64,000 nt of DNA from Bacillus sp. AFS015802 (GCF_002561455.1 NZ_NTUP01000011.1:62001-126000), one strand, 5' to 3'; shown: positions 34,066 through 47,330, numbered from the stretch's first letter. The notes: a model not told the origin generated them from the letters alone. Numbers and translations are program-made.

Positions 34066-35481
34066 CTATGAAATCGGCAGCTTCTCAAGTTTACGCACAT
34101 CTGTCAGTTTACCGGTCACAGCCGCCGCTGCGGCCATGGACGGGCTCAGCAGGTGGGTTCTCGATCCATTTCCCTGCCTTCCTTCAAAGTTCCGGTTGGA
34201 CGTGGATGCACAGCGCTTGCCCGGTGGAACGAAATCGTCATTCATGGCCAGGCACATGCTGCAGCCTGCCTCTCTCCATTCAAAGCCGGCTTCTTGAAAG
34301 ATCGTATCCAGGCCTTCCTCTTCGGCCTCTTTCTTCACCTTGAACGATCCAGGAACAACCAATGCGGTGACGCCTTGTTTTACACTGTGCCCTTTTACCA
34401 CCTCAGCCGCCGCCCTCAAGTCGCTCAAGCGTGAATTCGTACACGAACCGATGAACACATAATCAACCTCGATGTCCTCTATCCGCATCCCGGCCTTAAG
34501 CCCCATATAATGAAGCGCCCGCTCTACCCCTTCCCTTTCAGAAGGATCCCCGTACTCTTCAGGATGAGGGACGGACCTAGAAATCCCCGCACCCATCCCG
34601 GGATTCGTTCCCCATGTCACATGAGGTTCGATTTCTTCACCCTTCACTTCAATTTTGTGATCATATCTTGCATCACTGTCGCTCGTCAAAGACTTCCATT
34701 CTTCCTTGCACTGTTGGAACGATCGATCCTTAGGAAGATATTCTCTTCCCTCTAAATAGTCGAAGGTCGTTTCGTCGGGACCGATCAATCCTGCCTTGGC
34801 ACCTGCTTCGATGCTCATATTGCAAACCGTCATTCTTTCTTCCATGGACAGATTGCGGATCACGTCACCGGTAAATTCGATGACATATCCGGTCCCGAAT
34901 CCCACTCCATACGTGGAAATGATGTTCAAGATCACGTCTTTGGCCGTGACGCCGAATCCAAGCTCCCCCGACACTTCCACTTGAAGGGTTTTCGGTTTCG
35001 ACTGCCAAAGGGTCTGGGTCGCAAGTACATGCTCCACTTCACTCGTCCCGATCCCGAAGGCCAGTGCCCCGAACGCTCCGTGGGTTGAAGTATGGCTGTC
35101 TCCACACACGATGGTTTTTCCCGGCTGGGTCAGACCGAGCTCTGGTCCGATGACGTGGACAATCCCTTGATCGGGATGATGGATATCGGCAAGAGTGACG
35201 CCGAACTCATCGCAATTCTTCTTCAACGTATCCATCTGCAGCCGGGCGATTTCATCCCTTATGATGTGACGCTCCCTTGTCGGAACGTTGTGATCCATGG
35301 TGGCGTAAGTCAAATCGGGTCTTCTCACCTTGCGATTCTTTAAGCGCAGGCCTTCAAATGCTTGGGGGGACGTGACTTCATGTACAAGGTGCAGATCAAT
35401 ATACAATAAATCCGGCTTTCCCTTTTCCCTGTGCACAATGTGTTTTTCCCATATCTTTTCGATGATATTTTTCCCTGCCAT
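34066..35481 (-). CDS. leuC: 3-isopropylmalate dehydratase large subunit
   Basis: 471 residues, aconitase family. Blocks [40 protein letters not shown], and the 4Fe-4S cysteines in [16 protein letters not shown] and [13 protein letters not shown] are present, followed by [21 protein letters not shown]. Partner of LeuD. An exact 12-mer repeat at 34566 encodes SRSVPH on the coding strand. Start with GGAGGGAG upstream. Confidence 0.98.
   Translation of the reverse strand: MAGKNIIEKIWEKHIVHREKGKPDLLYIDLHLVHEVTSPQAFEGLRLKNRKVRRPDLTYATMDHNVPTRERHIIRDEIARLQMDTLKKNCDEFGVTLADIHHPDQGIVHVIGPELGLTQPGKTIVCGDSHTSTHGAFGALAFGIGTSEVEHVLATQTLWQSKPKTLQVEVSGELGFGVTAKDVILNIISTYGVGFGTGYVIEFTGDVIRNLSMEERMTVCNMSIEAGAKAGLIGPDETTFDYLEGREYLPKDRSFQQCKEEWKSLTSDSDARYDHKIEVKGEEIEPHVTWGTNPGMGAGISRSVPHPEEYGDPSEREGVERALHYMGLKAGMRIEDIEVDYVFIGSCTNSRLSDLRAAAEVVKGHSVKQGVTALVVPGSFKVKKEAEEEGLDTIFQEAGFEWREAGCSMCLAMNDDFVPPGKRCASTSNRNFEGRQGNGSRTHLLSPSMAAAAAVTGKLTDVRKLEKLPIS
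34566..34577. repeat. 12-mer (inverse orientation) inside leuC
   Basis: Exact GAGGGACGGACC, the reverse complement of GGTCCGTCCCTC; a different reading frame from the copy in hom. Confidence 0.8.
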
Positions 35482-35536
35482 GAACTCCCTCCTCGTTCAT
35501 AAAAATTTTATTCCGTGCTAATCGGGTACTTCTTAT

Positions 35537-36649
35537 TTATAAATAAGCTGCCAGGATCGAAGACAGCGCATGATCTGCTTCCAATCTCTCTACGACCAGC
35601 TGGCTCATGGCACCCGTCCCGACAACGGTCCCGCGGCCCATCGTCCAAAGGTCTCCGGTACGGTAGCCTGCGTTCAGGACTTCCTGGACGCCCATTTCGA
35701 TCATTTCCGCTTCTTCTTTTAAACCGAAGGAATGGCGGAGCATCATGGCCACCGACAGAATCATGGCCAGTGGATTGGCTTTTCCTTTTCCGGCGATATC
35801 AGGGGCTGATCCGTGTACGGGTTCGTAAAGACCGAAGGAGTCCCCCCTTAAACTGGCGGAAGGGAGCATTCCCAGGGAGCCTGTGATCATGGAGGCTTCA
35901 TCACTCAGGATATCCCCGAACATGTTCTCCGTCACGAGGACATCGAATTGCTTCGGCTGATACATCAGCTTCATGGCCGCGACATCGACCAGCATGTGTT
36001 CCACTTCAACATCCGGGTATTCAGGAGCCACTTCATTCACGACTTCACGCCACATTCGACTCGTTTCCAGAACGTTTGCCTTGTCGACGGAGGTTACTTT
36101 TTTCTTGCGCTTCTGAGCCAGCTTGAAGGCTTTATGAACGATTCGTTCGATTTCACTTTTCTCATAAACGAGTGTGTCCACCGCTACTTCGTCCCGCTTC
36201 CCCTGCCGACCTGACGGCTGACCGAAGTACAATCCTCCTGTCAGTTCCCTGACAATCACTAAATCCACTTCTTCTACAATCTCCCGTTTCAGAGGAGACG
36301 CACCCAGTAAACTCTCAAATGCTTTCACCGGTCTCAGGTTCGCGAAAAGGTCGAACTCTTTGCGGATGGCGAGGAGCCCTTTTTCAGGACGAAGCTCTTT
36401 CGGGAGATGCTCCCACTTCGGTCCTCCCACTGCTCCCAATAGGACGGCATCGCTCCCTTTACAAAGCTTGATCGTTTCAGGAGGTAATGGTGTACCGAAG
36501 CGATCAACGGCAGATCCGCCGATGTATCCTTTCTCCACTTCGAATTCATGGCCGAACCAATCACCCACTGCCTTCAGCACTTCTAATGCCCCGTCCATGA
36601 TCTCTTGACCGATACCGTCTCCTGGTAGTACAGCGATTTTTTTCTTCAT
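35537..36649 (-). CDS. leuB: 3-isopropylmalate dehydrogenase
   Basis: 370 residues. NAD-dependent oxidative decarboxylation giving 2-oxoisocaproate. IAVLPGDGIGQEIMDGALEVL, LLGAVGGPKWEHLPKELRPEKGLLAIRKE, VIVRELTGGLYFG, and FDVLVTENMFGDILSDEASMITGSLGMLPSASL are standard. Between leuA (61 bp upstream) and leuC (55 bp downstream) in the operon. Start with AGGAGG upstream. Confidence 0.98.
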   Translation of the reverse strand: MKKKIAVLPGDGIGQEIMDGALEVLKAVGDWFGHEFEVEKGYIGGSAVDRFGTPLPPETIKLCKGSDAVLLGAVGGPKWEHLPKELRPEKGLLAIRKEFDLFANLRPVKAFESLLGASPLKREIVEEVDLVIVRELTGGLYFGQPSGRQGKRDEVAVDTLVYEKSEIERIVHKAFKLAQKRKKKVTSVDKANVLETSRMWREVVNEVAPEYPDVEVEHMLVDVAAMKLMYQPKQFDVLVTENMFGDILSDEASMITGSLGMLPSASLRGDSFGLYEPVHGSAPDIAGKGKANPLAMILSVAMMLRHSFGLKEEAEMIEMGVQEVLNAGYRTGDLWTMGRGTVVGTGAMSQLVVERLEADHALSSILAAYL

Positions 36650-36710
36650 TAGAATTACCTCCTGTTATTGGGTTTAGTAGAGGAGCCTTGAACCTCAAGG
36701 CTCCAGTGGT

Positions 36711-39333
<2,623 letters not shown>

Positions 39334-39858
39334 CTAATTCACGATGGAATACTGTTTCAACTCTGTGACTGATTTACCATTTCCCCTTGCAAATGCCGTG
39401 ATGCCGGTCCGGGCAATCTCTTTGATTCCGTAAGGCCTTAACAGATCGATGATGGCCTCGATCTTGGATGTTTCCCCCGTCACCTGTACGGTCACGCTGT
39501 CCCTTGCCACATCAATGATGGCGGCTCTGAACGGTTCCACGATCCCATTGATTTCAGATCTTGTCTGCCCGGTACTCAATACTTTGATGAGTGCCAGTTC
39601 CCTGGCGACCACTCCTTGATCCGTGATGTCGGAAACCTTGAGGACATCGATCTGTTTATGGAGCTGTTTTAACAGCTGCTCGATTTTGCGATCGTCTTCA
39701 ACATTCACGACGAAGGTCATCCTCGAAATCCCTTCGACTTCCGTATAGCCGACGGAAATGCTTTCGATGTTGAACTGACGCTTTGTAAACAATCCGGTCA
39801 CCCGGTTCAAGACACCGCTCCGGTTATGAACGAGGGCGGTTACAATCCGTTTCCTCAT
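39334..39858 (-). CDS. ilvH: acetolactate synthase small subunit
   Basis: 174 residues. N-terminal ACT domain ([30 protein letters not shown]) followed by a second ACT-like part, the usual regulatory subunit giving valine feedback. Start overlaps the ilvB stop by four bases. Confidence 0.97.
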   Translation of the reverse strand: MRKRIVTALVHNRSGVLNRVTGLFTKRQFNIESISVGYTEVEGISRMTFVVNVEDDRKIEQLLKQLHKQIDVLKVSDITDQGVVARELALIKVLSTGQTRSEINGIVEPFRAAIIDVARDSVTVQVTGETSKIEAIIDLLRPYGIKEIARTGITAFARGNGKSVTELKQYSIVN

Positions 39859-41576
39859 GGTTTCACCCCTAACATTTCGTGTAATCCTTTTCCTGGAGCC
39901 ACCATCGGGTAGACGTTTTCCTTAGGATTTACCCAGCAATCGATGAGTACGGGTTCATCACTCGTTAAGGCATCCCGTAAGACGGAATCGACTTCTTCCT
40001 GTGTTTTCACCCGATATCCTGTGATTCCGTATGATTCAGCCAGTTTTACAAAATCAGGCTGAGTGGAGAACACCGATTGTGAGTATCTCTCTTCAAAGAA
40101 CGTTTCCTGCCACTGCCTCACCATCCCGAGGGTACCGTTATTAAGAAGGACCACTTTCACAGGAAGGTTCAGCTCTTTCAGGAGGACAAGCTCCTGGAGA
40201 GTCATCTGGAATCCCCCATCCCCTACAAAAGCAACCACCGTACTGGATGGGTTCGCTAGCTGGGCTCCGATTGCTGCCGGGAATCCGAATCCCATGGTGC
40301 CGAGGCCTCCGGATGTGACCCAGTTATTCGGCTTTTTGAAAGAATAATATTGCGCCGCCCACATCTGGTGCTGCCCTACGTCCGTCGTGACGACGGCTTC
40401 CCCGTTCGTCATTTCGTACACCTGCTCGATCAGGCGCTGAGGGGATAATACATCGTGAGCCTGGTTATACCAGAAGGGATATTCCCTTTTGTATGATTTA
40501 AGATGGTGATGCCAGGCATCAAAATCCGGTTTTTCAGCTTTATGCAGAAGGAGTTTGGCTAGTGCCTGCTTCGCATCGGCCACGATCGGGATCTGGGTTT
40601 CAACGTTCTTACCGATCTCCGCGGGGTCGATGTCGATGTGGACCACCTTGGCCCGTGGTGCGAAGGTAGCAAGATTCCCCGTCAGCCGGTCATCGAAGCG
40701 TGCTCCGATATTGATGAGCAAGTCGCATTCATGGATGGCCATGTTGCTTGCATAGCATCCGTGCATCCCTGCCATTCCGAGAAATAAGGAATGGTCTGCC
40801 GGAAATCCGCCTAATCCGAGTAACGTATGAATCACAGGAATGTCATATTGCTCTGCGAATGCCTTCAATTCCTCTGTTGCCTTTCCGTGAAGCACTCCTG
40901 CCCCCGCTAGGATGACGGGCTTCTCAGAAACCGAGATGGCATCCACCAGCTTCTTGATTTGAAGGGGGTTCGGATAAAAGTTAGGCTGATACCCCGGTAA
41001 GTCCATTTCCACGTCTGGAACAGGATACGCTTGCTGCAAGGTCAAGTCTTTCGGAATGTCGACGAGTACCGGTCCGGGCCTTCCGGTCGAAGCAATGTGA
41101 AAAGCTTCCTTCACGATTCTCGGAAGATCCTTGATATCCCGGACCTGATAGTTATGCTTGGTGATTGGCATCGTGATGCCGACCACGTCCGCTTCCTGGA
41201 ATGCATCGGTCCCGATCACCCCTGAAGCCACCTGCCCCGTAAAGACCACCAAAGGAAGGGAGTCCATCATGGCATCGGCAATCCCTGTCACAAGATTTGT
41301 CGCTCCCGGTCCCGATGTGGCAATGACGACACCCGGTTTCCCTGATACCCGTGCATATCCTTCAGCCGCGTGGATGGCCCCCTGCTCATGTCGGGCGAGT
41401 ACATGCTTGATCGGGGCTTTGTATAGAGCATCGTAAATCGGCAAGACCGCTCCTCCAGGGTACCCGAATAGAATCTCAACCTTTTCCTCCTTTAAAGCTT
41501 TCATGAGCATATCAGCACCGTTGACGTTTTCCGTCAATGTCTGTGAAGCCGGTTCTGCCTCTACCTTCGCTCTCAT
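39855..41576 (-). CDS. ilvB: acetolactate synthase large subunit
   Basis: 573 residues. Thiamine-diphosphate enzyme making acetolactate and acetohydroxybutyrate: catalytic glutamate in [49 protein letters not shown] part RFDDRLTG, and ThDP motif [33 protein letters not shown]. First gene after the T-box leader, so its expression depends on antitermination; start ATG has AGGAGG upstream. Confidence 0.98.
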   Translation of the reverse strand: MRAKVEAEPASQTLTENVNGADMLMKALKEEKVEILFGYPGGAVLPIYDALYKAPIKHVLARHEQGAIHAAEGYARVSGKPGVVIATSGPGATNLVTGIADAMMDSLPLVVFTGQVASGVIGTDAFQEADVVGITMPITKHNYQVRDIKDLPRIVKEAFHIASTGRPGPVLVDIPKDLTLQQAYPVPDVEMDLPGYQPNFYPNPLQIKKLVDAISVSEKPVILAGAGVLHGKATEELKAFAEQYDIPVIHTLLGLGGFPADHSLFLGMAGMHGCYASNMAIHECDLLINIGARFDDRLTGNLATFAPRAKVVHIDIDPAEIGKNVETQIPIVADAKQALAKLLLHKAEKPDFDAWHHHLKSYKREYPFWYNQAHDVLSPQRLIEQVYEMTNGEAVVTTDVGQHQMWAAQYYSFKKPNNWVTSGGLGTMGFGFPAAIGAQLANPSSTVVAFVGDGGFQMTLQELVLLKELNLPVKVVLLNNGTLGMVRQWQETFFEERYSQSVFSTQPDFVKLAESYGITGYRVKTQEEVDSVLRDALTSDEPVLIDCWVNPKENVYPMVAPGKGLHEMLGVKP

Positions 41577-41594
41577 TGCCTATCTCCTCCTTTT

Positions 41595-41650
41595 TTTAAA
41601 AGCGCAGGCGGCTCTAGCCGCCGGAGCTGGATCTATTAAAAGCGCAGGCT
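41595..41650. repeat. shortened hairpin-repeat copy before ilvB
   Basis: AAAGCGCAGGCGGCT joined directly to CTAGCCGCCGGAGCTGGA matches both bases of the nested repeat at 21306-21430 with the apex deleted; AAAAGCGCAGGC recurs at 41638. It lies between the T-box terminator and the ilvB start. Confidence 0.6.
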
Positions 41651-41680
41651 GTGAACCACCTGAGCTTTTTTCAAACAAAA

Positions 41681-41965
41681 AAGACCTTTCCACCCACTAC
41701 GACAGAGTTCATCTTTCGCAGGGGCGAAAAGGTCTTACTTCCTTTCCACGGTACCACCCTAGTTCAGAGACGACAAATAGCATCTCCCTTTGCAGGCTGA
41801 TCGGTTTCATCAGCCTTTGTTTTTGTAACGAGTATCATCTACTCGATCGTTCCTACTTACACGGTTCAGAACGATACTCAGAGGGGATGTCGGTATTGGA
41901 TGTATTACTGGTTTGCAGCACCACCAGCTCTCTGAAAATACGATGTCCAATCCTTTTACCTCTTC
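41681..41965 (-). promoter_or_regulatory. T-box leader with terminator, inside the ilv-leu operon
   Basis: The minus strand carries AGAGAGCTGGTGG with the partner CCAG (distal stem I, about 41925-41905), the T-box AGGGTGGTACCGTGG (41760-41746), and the terminator AAGACCTTTTC/GAAAGGTCTT followed by TTTTTTG (41736-41681). It lies after ilvD and before ilvB. The specifier codon was not assigned with confidence; leucine is expected from the genes downstream. Confidence 0.92.
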
Positions 41966-41978
41966 AACGCTTTCACAT

Positions 41979-43646
41979 TTATTCTGTTTTCAAGACTCCG
42001 CCGGTACTTGCCGATGTCACAAGCTTTGCGTATCTTGCCAGATAACCTTTCTTGATTTTCGGAGGAGGCTGTACCCACTCCTGTTGTCTGAACGTCAACT
42101 CTTCTTCTGAAACCATCAAGGAAATCGTCCGATTCGTCAGATCGATGAAGATGGGATCTCCATTTTCAACGACGCCGATCGGTCCTCCTTCGGCCGCTTC
42201 CGGTGAGACATGACCGATTGAAATGCCCCGGGACGCTCCTGAAAATCGTCCGTCTGTCATGAGTGCCACTTTCTTCTCAAGGCCCCGTCCTGCAATGGCT
42301 GCCGTCGGTGCGAGCATCTCCGGCATCCCCGGACCGCCCTTTGGCCCCTCATAACGGATCACCACGACGTGGCCTTCTTTCACTTCCCCGCTTTCGATTC
42401 CGGCAAGGGCATCATCCTGGGATTCGTAGACAATCGCTTCTCCCATGAATGTTTTGATCGATGGATCGACTGCCCCCACTTTGATGACCCCGCCGTTTGG
42501 AGCGATATTCCCGAATAGGACGGATAAACCTCCGACTGGACTGTGGGCATTATCCCTGCGACGGATGACATCATCATTTTGAATATGAGCATCCTTCACA
42601 TTTTCGTAAAGCGACTTTCCTGTAACGGTGAGCCGATCCTTGTGTACGGCTTCCATTTCACAGAGCTCTTTAATGATGGCGCTGACCCCGCCGGCATTAT
42701 GGACATCCTGCATAGAGTAATCGGATGCCGGGCTGATCTTGGACAAATAAGGGACCCTTTCTGCCACTTTATTGATCCGGTTGATGTCATAATCGATTTC
42801 CGCTTCATTGGCGATGGCCAGTGTGTGAAGGACGGTATTCGTTGATCCCCCCATGGCCATATCCAGCGCAAATGCATCATCGATGGTGTCTTCGGTTATG
42901 ATGTCTCTTGGTTTAATATCTTTTTTCACCATTTCTACGAGGTATTTCGCGGCGTCCTTGATTAACTGGTGCCGTTCTTCAGAAGTCGCTACAATCGTTC
43001 CATTTCCCGGAGGAGCCATTCCGAGCATCTCCATCAGGGAATTCATGGAGTTCGCCGTGAACATCCCTGAGCACGATCCGCATGTCGGACAGGCATTGGC
43101 TTCAATGTCGAGAAGCTGTTCTGCCGTCATCCTTCCTGACTGATGGGCACCGACCCCTTCAAAAACGGATACGAGTGATAATGGCTTCCCTTCACTCGAT
43201 ACCCCCGCTTCCATCGGACCTCCCGATACGAAAACGGAAGGGACATTGGTTCTGACTGATGCCATCAGCATCCCCGGTGTGATCTTGTCACAATTCGGAA
43301 TGTAGAACACGCCGTCGAACCAGTGGGCATTGATGACGGTTTCCGCTGAGTCGGCGATCAGTTCCCGACTCGGTAGGGAATACCTCATCCCGATGTGTCC
43401 CATGGCGATCCCGTCGTCAACACCGATTGTATTGAATTCGAACGGGATGCCTCCTGCTTCACGGATTGCCTCTTTTACCACCTGGGCAAAGCCATTTAAA
43501 TGCATATGACCCGGGATGATATCGATATAAGAGTTACACACCCCGATGAATGGTTTTTCCAGATCCTCCAGTTTCACTCCCGTCGCATATAATAAACTGC
43601 GGTGGGGAGCACGATCGATTCCTTTTTTGATCATGTCACTTCGCAC
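41979..43646 (-). CDS. ilvD: dihydroxy-acid dehydratase
   Basis: 555 residues. Fe-S enzyme of branched-chain amino-acid synthesis: [37 protein letters not shown]-type cluster cysteine, [24 protein letters not shown], and C-terminal [31 protein letters not shown]. Encoded upstream of the T-box, 15 bp after ilvE. Confidence 0.98.
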   Translation of the reverse strand: MRSDMIKKGIDRAPHRSLLYATGVKLEDLEKPFIGVCNSYIDIIPGHMHLNGFAQVVKEAIREAGGIPFEFNTIGVDDGIAMGHIGMRYSLPSRELIADSAETVINAHWFDGVFYIPNCDKITPGMLMASVRTNVPSVFVSGGPMEAGVSSEGKPLSLVSVFEGVGAHQSGRMTAEQLLDIEANACPTCGSCSGMFTANSMNSLMEMLGMAPPGNGTIVATSEERHQLIKDAAKYLVEMVKKDIKPRDIITEDTIDDAFALDMAMGGSTNTVLHTLAIANEAEIDYDINRINKVAERVPYLSKISPASDYSMQDVHNAGGVSAIIKELCEMEAVHKDRLTVTGKSLYENVKDAHIQNDDVIRRRDNAHSPVGGLSVLFGNIAPNGGVIKVGAVDPSIKTFMGEAIVYESQDDALAGIESGEVKEGHVVVIRYEGPKGGPGMPEMLAPTAAIAGRGLEKKVALMTDGRFSGASRGISIGHVSPEAAEGGPIGVVENGDPIFIDLTNRTISLMVSEEELTFRQQEWVQPPPKIKKGYLARYAKLVTSASTGGVLKTE

Positions 43647-43661
43647 ATCATCACCTCCAAC

Positions 43662-44561
43662 TTAGCCGACTTGAGCATTCTGTTTGTAAACTTTTCTTCC
43701 ATCCTGCGTGACAGTATTTCTGAATTCCTGCAATAATTGAGTTGTATACTTTCCTGGCTTTCCTTCTCCGATCACACGTCCGTCAACCTTGACAACGGCA
43801 ATGACTTCGGCAGCTGTTCCTGTTAAGAACACCTCATCTGCTGTATATACATCATGACGGGTGAAAACTTCTTCCTTCATCTCGAATCCGAGCTTCCCGG
43901 CGATTTCGATGATGGCATTACGGGTGATCCCTTCAAGGGCCCCTACATATCCAGGAGGGGTCAGGATCTTCCCTTTTTTGACAATGAAGATATTGTCCGC
44001 TGATCCTTCCGCTACATACCCCTGGTCGTTAAGCATTAATGCTTCACTCACACCAGCCAGGTTGGCTTCGATTTTTACGAGGATATTATTTAAGTAGTTT
44101 AACGATTTAACCTTTGGTGAAAGAACATCTGCACGGTTACGGCGACTTGCTACTGTCACGATATCGATGCCCGTGTCGTATAAGCTTTTAGGGAATAGAG
44201 CTAATTGTTCTGCGATGACGATGATTTGTGGCTTTCTACAAGTAAATGGATCCAGTCCCAAGTTTCCAACACCTCTAGAAATGACCACGCGTATGTAGGC
44301 ATTTTCCAGCTGATTCTTTTTCAGTGTATCAACGATAATGTCGCTCATCTCTTCTTTAGAGACTTCGATATTCAACATGATTGATTTTGCAGAGTCATAA
44401 AGGCGATCAACATGTTCTTCCAGACGGAACACGTTCCCATCGTACATTCGAATCCCTTCGAACACTCCATCTCCATATAGAAAACCATGGTCGTACACAG
44501 ATACAACTGCGTCTTCCTTTTTTACGTATTGCCCGTCTAAGTAGATCCATTGTTCGTTCAT
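43662..44561 (-). CDS. ilvE: branched-chain amino-acid aminotransferase (class IV)
   Basis: 299 residues, fold-type IV PLP enzyme: GQYVKKEDAVVSVYDHGFLYGDGVFEGIRMYDGNVFRLEEH, PLP lysine in SPKVKSLNYLNNILVKIEA, EALMLNDQGYVAEGSADNIFIVK, EVFLTGTAAEVIAVVKVDGR. Start at 44561 with AAAGGA nine bases upstream; ATG at 44570 would overlap that site. First gene of the ilv-leu operon, with promoter and cre-like site upstream. Confidence 0.96.
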   Translation of the reverse strand: MNEQWIYLDGQYVKKEDAVVSVYDHGFLYGDGVFEGIRMYDGNVFRLEEHVDRLYDSAKSIMLNIEVSKEEMSDIIVDTLKKNQLENAYIRVVISRGVGNLGLDPFTCRKPQIIVIAEQLALFPKSLYDTGIDIVTVASRRNRADVLSPKVKSLNYLNNILVKIEANLAGVSEALMLNDQGYVAEGSADNIFIVKKGKILTPPGYVGALEGITRNAIIEIAGKLGFEMKEEVFTRHDVYTADEVFLTGTAAEVIAVVKVDGRVIGEGKPGKYTTQLLQEFRNTVTQDGRKVYKQNAQVG

Positions 44562-44713
44562 GTTAATCATTCCTTTCCCGGTTGAAATTTATTTGATTAT
44601 TCGGAATTTTATTTTTGCAACGGGAGTCCGTTGACTCGGAGACCATTTAGCAGGCGGCCTGGTTGGATTGTGACTGCCGCTTTCTGCTGGCTCAGTTTTT
44701 TTTATTGAGGACA

Positions 44714-44742
44714 ATATTACTCCCGTTTCACGGTAAGGTCAA
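44714..44742 (-). promoter_or_regulatory. sigma-A promoter of ilvE operon
   Basis: TTGACC (44742-44737), 17 bp, TAATAT (44719-44714). The leader of about 145 nt to ilvE can fold (GAGTC-CGTT-GACTC; GCAG..GCGGC with GCCGC..CTGC) but shows no T-box. Confidence 0.75.
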
Positions 44743-44788
44743 CAGGCTTTTTGTAAATTTTTTGACTATTTAGATTTGTCTGATTATA

Positions 44789-44802
44789 AGTAAACGCTTA
44801 CA
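44789..44802. promoter_or_regulatory. cre-like CcpA site upstream of ilvE promoter
   Basis: TGTAAGCGTTTACT on the minus strand matches the cre consensus except for the last base. It is centred about 88 bp before the expected start point, close to the position of the activating cre of B. subtilis ilv-leu (from memory). Confidence 0.65.
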
Positions 44803-44945
44803 TCTTTGTCCTAATGGAGTTTGTTGCATTGAAAATTTTTTTGAGATTTTTTTATTTTCGGAGTAAAAGGAAGCTTTAGATCCGGCATGTATGCATGACA
44901 TGAATCTTTCGACAAAATCCTGTGGGAATGGGGGTTCGGGGAGTT

Positions 44946-45001
44946 TTGACATCTGTGTAAAGGCATGGCATATTCTCATTGGAAAACCACAAATGAGAAT
45001 A
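44946..45001 (+). promoter_or_regulatory. promoter and inverted repeat with no gene behind it
   Basis: TTGACA (44946-44951), 17 bp, CATATT (44969-44974) on the plus strand; TATTCTCATT-N11-AATGAGAATA (44971-45001) overlaps the -10. The next 210 bp hold no supported CDS and end at the hairpin at 45211. The rest of the 44562-45247 gap shows nothing further. Confidence 0.45.
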
Positions 45002-45210
45002 CTATTTTCTATATAATAGAATGTATGTATGATTATTCATTCGAAAAAGACAAGTAACCTGATGAATTTCATGGGAACAAGTTCTATTCCATCCTCATTC
45101 TCGACCTCTTCGTGTTGATTCACTTTTTCTCATCACTTGGATAATCTTCCGTTCAAAAATATATTTCCCCACTGGGGCCTTCACTCTTTTTTAAACTCTA
45201 TACAAATAAA

Positions 45211-45247
45211 GAAGAATCAATCCAAAGTCTTTGGATTGATTCTTCCT
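45211..45247. terminator. terminator of homogentisate operon
   Basis: Perfect hairpin GAAGAATCAATCCAAAG / CTTTGGATTGATTCTTC next to the hmgA stop; can act in both directions. Confidence 0.88.
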
Positions 45248-46393
45248 TTACACCCATGTGAACATATAATTCGGATCTTCGACATCCTTTGCTTTCTTCA
45301 CGATTTTCAACGGTTTGAAGGTATCGATCATGACGGCGAGCTCAAGGGTTTCTTTTTTTCCGATGCTGGCTTCAGTGGTTCCTGGATGAGGACCGTGTGG
45401 AATCCCGCTCGGGTGAAGGGTGATCGATCCTTCCTTGATACCCTTCCTGCTCATGAAGTTTCCTTCCACATAGTACAAGAGCTCATCACTGTTCACGTTG
45501 CTGTGATTATAAGGAGCCGGAATTGATTCCGGATGGTAGTCATATAATCTGGGCACAAAGGAACACACCACGAAGTTATGACCTTCGAACGTCTGATGGA
45601 CAGGAGGCGGCTGATGGACCCGGCCGGTGATCGGCTCGAAGTCTTCGATGTTGAATACCCACGGATACAAATAACCATCCCAGCCGACGACATCCAATGG
45701 ATGATGATTCAATATATGGGAATGAAGAGCGCCCCTTGATTTGGTGATGACTTCAAACTCACCCTCTTCATCCACGGTCTCGAGCTTTTCCGGTCCCCGC
45801 AGATCCCGTTCACAAAACGGACTGTGCTCCAGCAGCTGACCGTACTCGTTTCGATAGCGGCGAGGAGTGGTGATCTGACTGAAGGACTCCACAATCAGCA
45901 TCTTCGTCTCTTCTTCCGGTACGACACGGTAGATGGTTCCGATCGGGATCACCACATAATCACCTTTTCCATAGGTGATCGTCCCGAACATCGTTTCCAC
46001 CACTCCCTTGCCGAAATGAATATAAAGCATTTCATCCCCGTCACCGTTTCGGTAAAAGCTTTTCATCTCTTCCGTGACAAAGGCCGTTCCGATCAACAGA
46101 TCCGAATTACCCAGTAAATACTCACGGCTTTTTAAGGCACAGCCTTTCTTCTCTACTTTATCTGTAAAAAAATGTCGATGACGAAGAGCACCCTCTTCTT
46201 CAAACTCCGGCATATAACTCCCTAAATAGTCCGTTTTCGCCACAGCCGTCGGCAAATGATGATGATACAAGATCGACTGTGTTCCCGAGAATCCCTTCGT
46301 CCCCATGACCTGTTCTCTGTAAAGCGTGCCGTCGTCCTTTTTAAACATGGTGTGACGCTTATGAGGTATGTTCCCCAGTTGACGATAGTACAT
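45248..46393 (-). CDS. hmgA: homogentisate 1,2-dioxygenase
   Basis: 381 residues, double-barrel cupin. Opens the homogentisate ring to maleylacetoacetate. Seen are the N-terminal MYYRQLGNIPHKRHTMFKKDDG, the cupin part DEMLYIHFGKGVVETMFGTITYGKGDYVVIPIGTIYRV, and the iron-binding C-terminal half DELLYYVEGNFMSRKGIKEGSITLHPSGIPHGPHPG. Start at 46393 with AGGAGGAAG upstream; longer starts lie within fahA. It overlaps the end of the fahA gene by 35 bases. Last gene of the unit. Confidence 0.95.
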   Translation of the reverse strand: MYYRQLGNIPHKRHTMFKKDDGTLYREQVMGTKGFSGTQSILYHHHLPTAVAKTDYLGSYMPEFEEEGALRHRHFFTDKVEKKGCALKSREYLLGNSDLLIGTAFVTEEMKSFYRNGDGDEMLYIHFGKGVVETMFGTITYGKGDYVVIPIGTIYRVVPEEETKMLIVESFSQITTPRRYRNEYGQLLEHSPFCERDLRGPEKLETVDEEGEFEVITKSRGALHSHILNHHPLDVVGWDGYLYPWVFNIEDFEPITGRVHQPPPVHQTFEGHNFVVCSFVPRLYDYHPESIPAPYNHSNVNSDELLYYVEGNFMSRKGIKEGSITLHPSGIPHGPHPGTTEASIGKKETLELAVMIDTFKPLKIVKKAKDVEDPNYMFTWV

Positions 46394-47324
46394 GGTCTTC
46401 CTCCTCTCTTCTCTTTGCAATCGAATTACGCAAAACACCTAATCCCGTAATCTCTAATTCCACCGTATCCCCGGGCTTTAACCATGGATGTTTCTCTGGA
46501 CCAAGCTCTAATATGCAGCCGGTTCCGACCGTCCCTGATCCAATGACCTCACCCGGATAAAGGGTAACGTCTTTTGAAGCACGTTCGATCATGTCGGCGA
46601 ATGTAAAATATATATCCTGGTAATTGCCTTGGGACAAGAGCTCCCCATTCACTTTTGCCGTCATGGAGAGATCAAAACGGTCTCCCCTGCGATAAGATTC
46701 CAGTTCATCCCCCGTCACTAAATAAGGACCGAATGAAGTGGCAAAATCCTTTCCTTTCGCAGGACCAAGCCCCACTTTCATTTCATGCTTCTGGATATCC
46801 CTCGCACTCCAGTCGTTCATGATGAAATATCCATAAATATAGTCTTCCGCGTCGGCTTTTGAAATGTTCCTGCCTTCTTTCCCGATCACACAGGCGATTT
46901 CGAGTTCATAATCGAGCCACTCACAGTCAGCCGGCGTTTCAATGTGATCGAGAGGACCCTTGACGGCCAAATGATTGGAGAAATAGAAGACGGGGATGTC
47001 ATACCATTCCGGCACCACATCCAGCCCCCTCCGTTTACGGGCCGTTTTCACATGCTCTTCAAATGCATAGAAATCCCGGATGCTGACAGGTCTTGGAATC
47101 GGCGACTGCAGCGTGACATCACGTAATGAATGCACTCCCTTGTCTTTTTCTGAAAAGGTACCGAACCCCTTCATCCGTTTCATGCCTTCTTCTCCCAAAT
47201 CGATGATGGATAATATGTCTTTAGGGAGTGATCCGCCACTTACAGCATGGATGTCTGCGACAAGATCACCCTGAACGATCCCTGCCCTGACTTCTCCTTC
47301 TTTTATAAAACTAACCAGCTTCAC
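46359..47324 (-). CDS. fumarylacetoacetate hydrolase family protein
   Basis: 321 residues. FAH fold with metal ligands in DYELEIACVIGKEGRNISKADAEDYIYGYFIMNDWSARDIQKHEMKVGLGPAKGKDFATSFGPYLVT and GSGTVGTGCILELGPE (segments cited in outline only: DYELEIACVIGKEGRN and GSGTVGTGC). Next to homogentisate dioxygenase, cleavage of fumarylacetoacetate (or directly of maleylacetoacetate) to fumarate and acetoacetate is the expected role. No maleylacetoacetate isomerase gene is in the cluster. Its 3' end overlaps hmgA by 35 bases. Confidence 0.9.
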   Translation of the reverse strand: MKLVSFIKEGEVRAGIVQGDLVADIHAVSGGSLPKDILSIIDLGEEGMKRMKGFGTFSEKDKGVHSLRDVTLQSPIPRPVSIRDFYAFEEHVKTARKRRGLDVVPEWYDIPVFYFSNHLAVKGPLDHIETPADCEWLDYELEIACVIGKEGRNISKADAEDYIYGYFIMNDWSARDIQKHEMKVGLGPAKGKDFATSFGPYLVTGDELESYRRGDRFDLSMTAKVNGELLSQGNYQDIYFTFADMIERASKDVTLYPGEVIGSGTVGTGCILELGPEKHPWLKPGDTVELEITGLGVLRNSIAKRREEEDHVLSSTGEHTS

Positions 47325-47330
47325 GTCATA

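Noticed and set aside
44590-44620. CodY box near ilvE (AAAATTCCGAATAAT)
   Set aside because: About 10 of 15 consensus positions; not enough to separate it from A/T-rich background.
44625-44700. A further copy of the hairpin repeat in the ilvE leader (GCAGGCGGCC)
   Set aside because: Only a short GC-rich similarity; the flanking arms do not match the element at 21306.
45022-45110. A 29-residue frame after the 44946 promoter
   Set aside because: No ribosome site and low-complexity Ser-rich translation.
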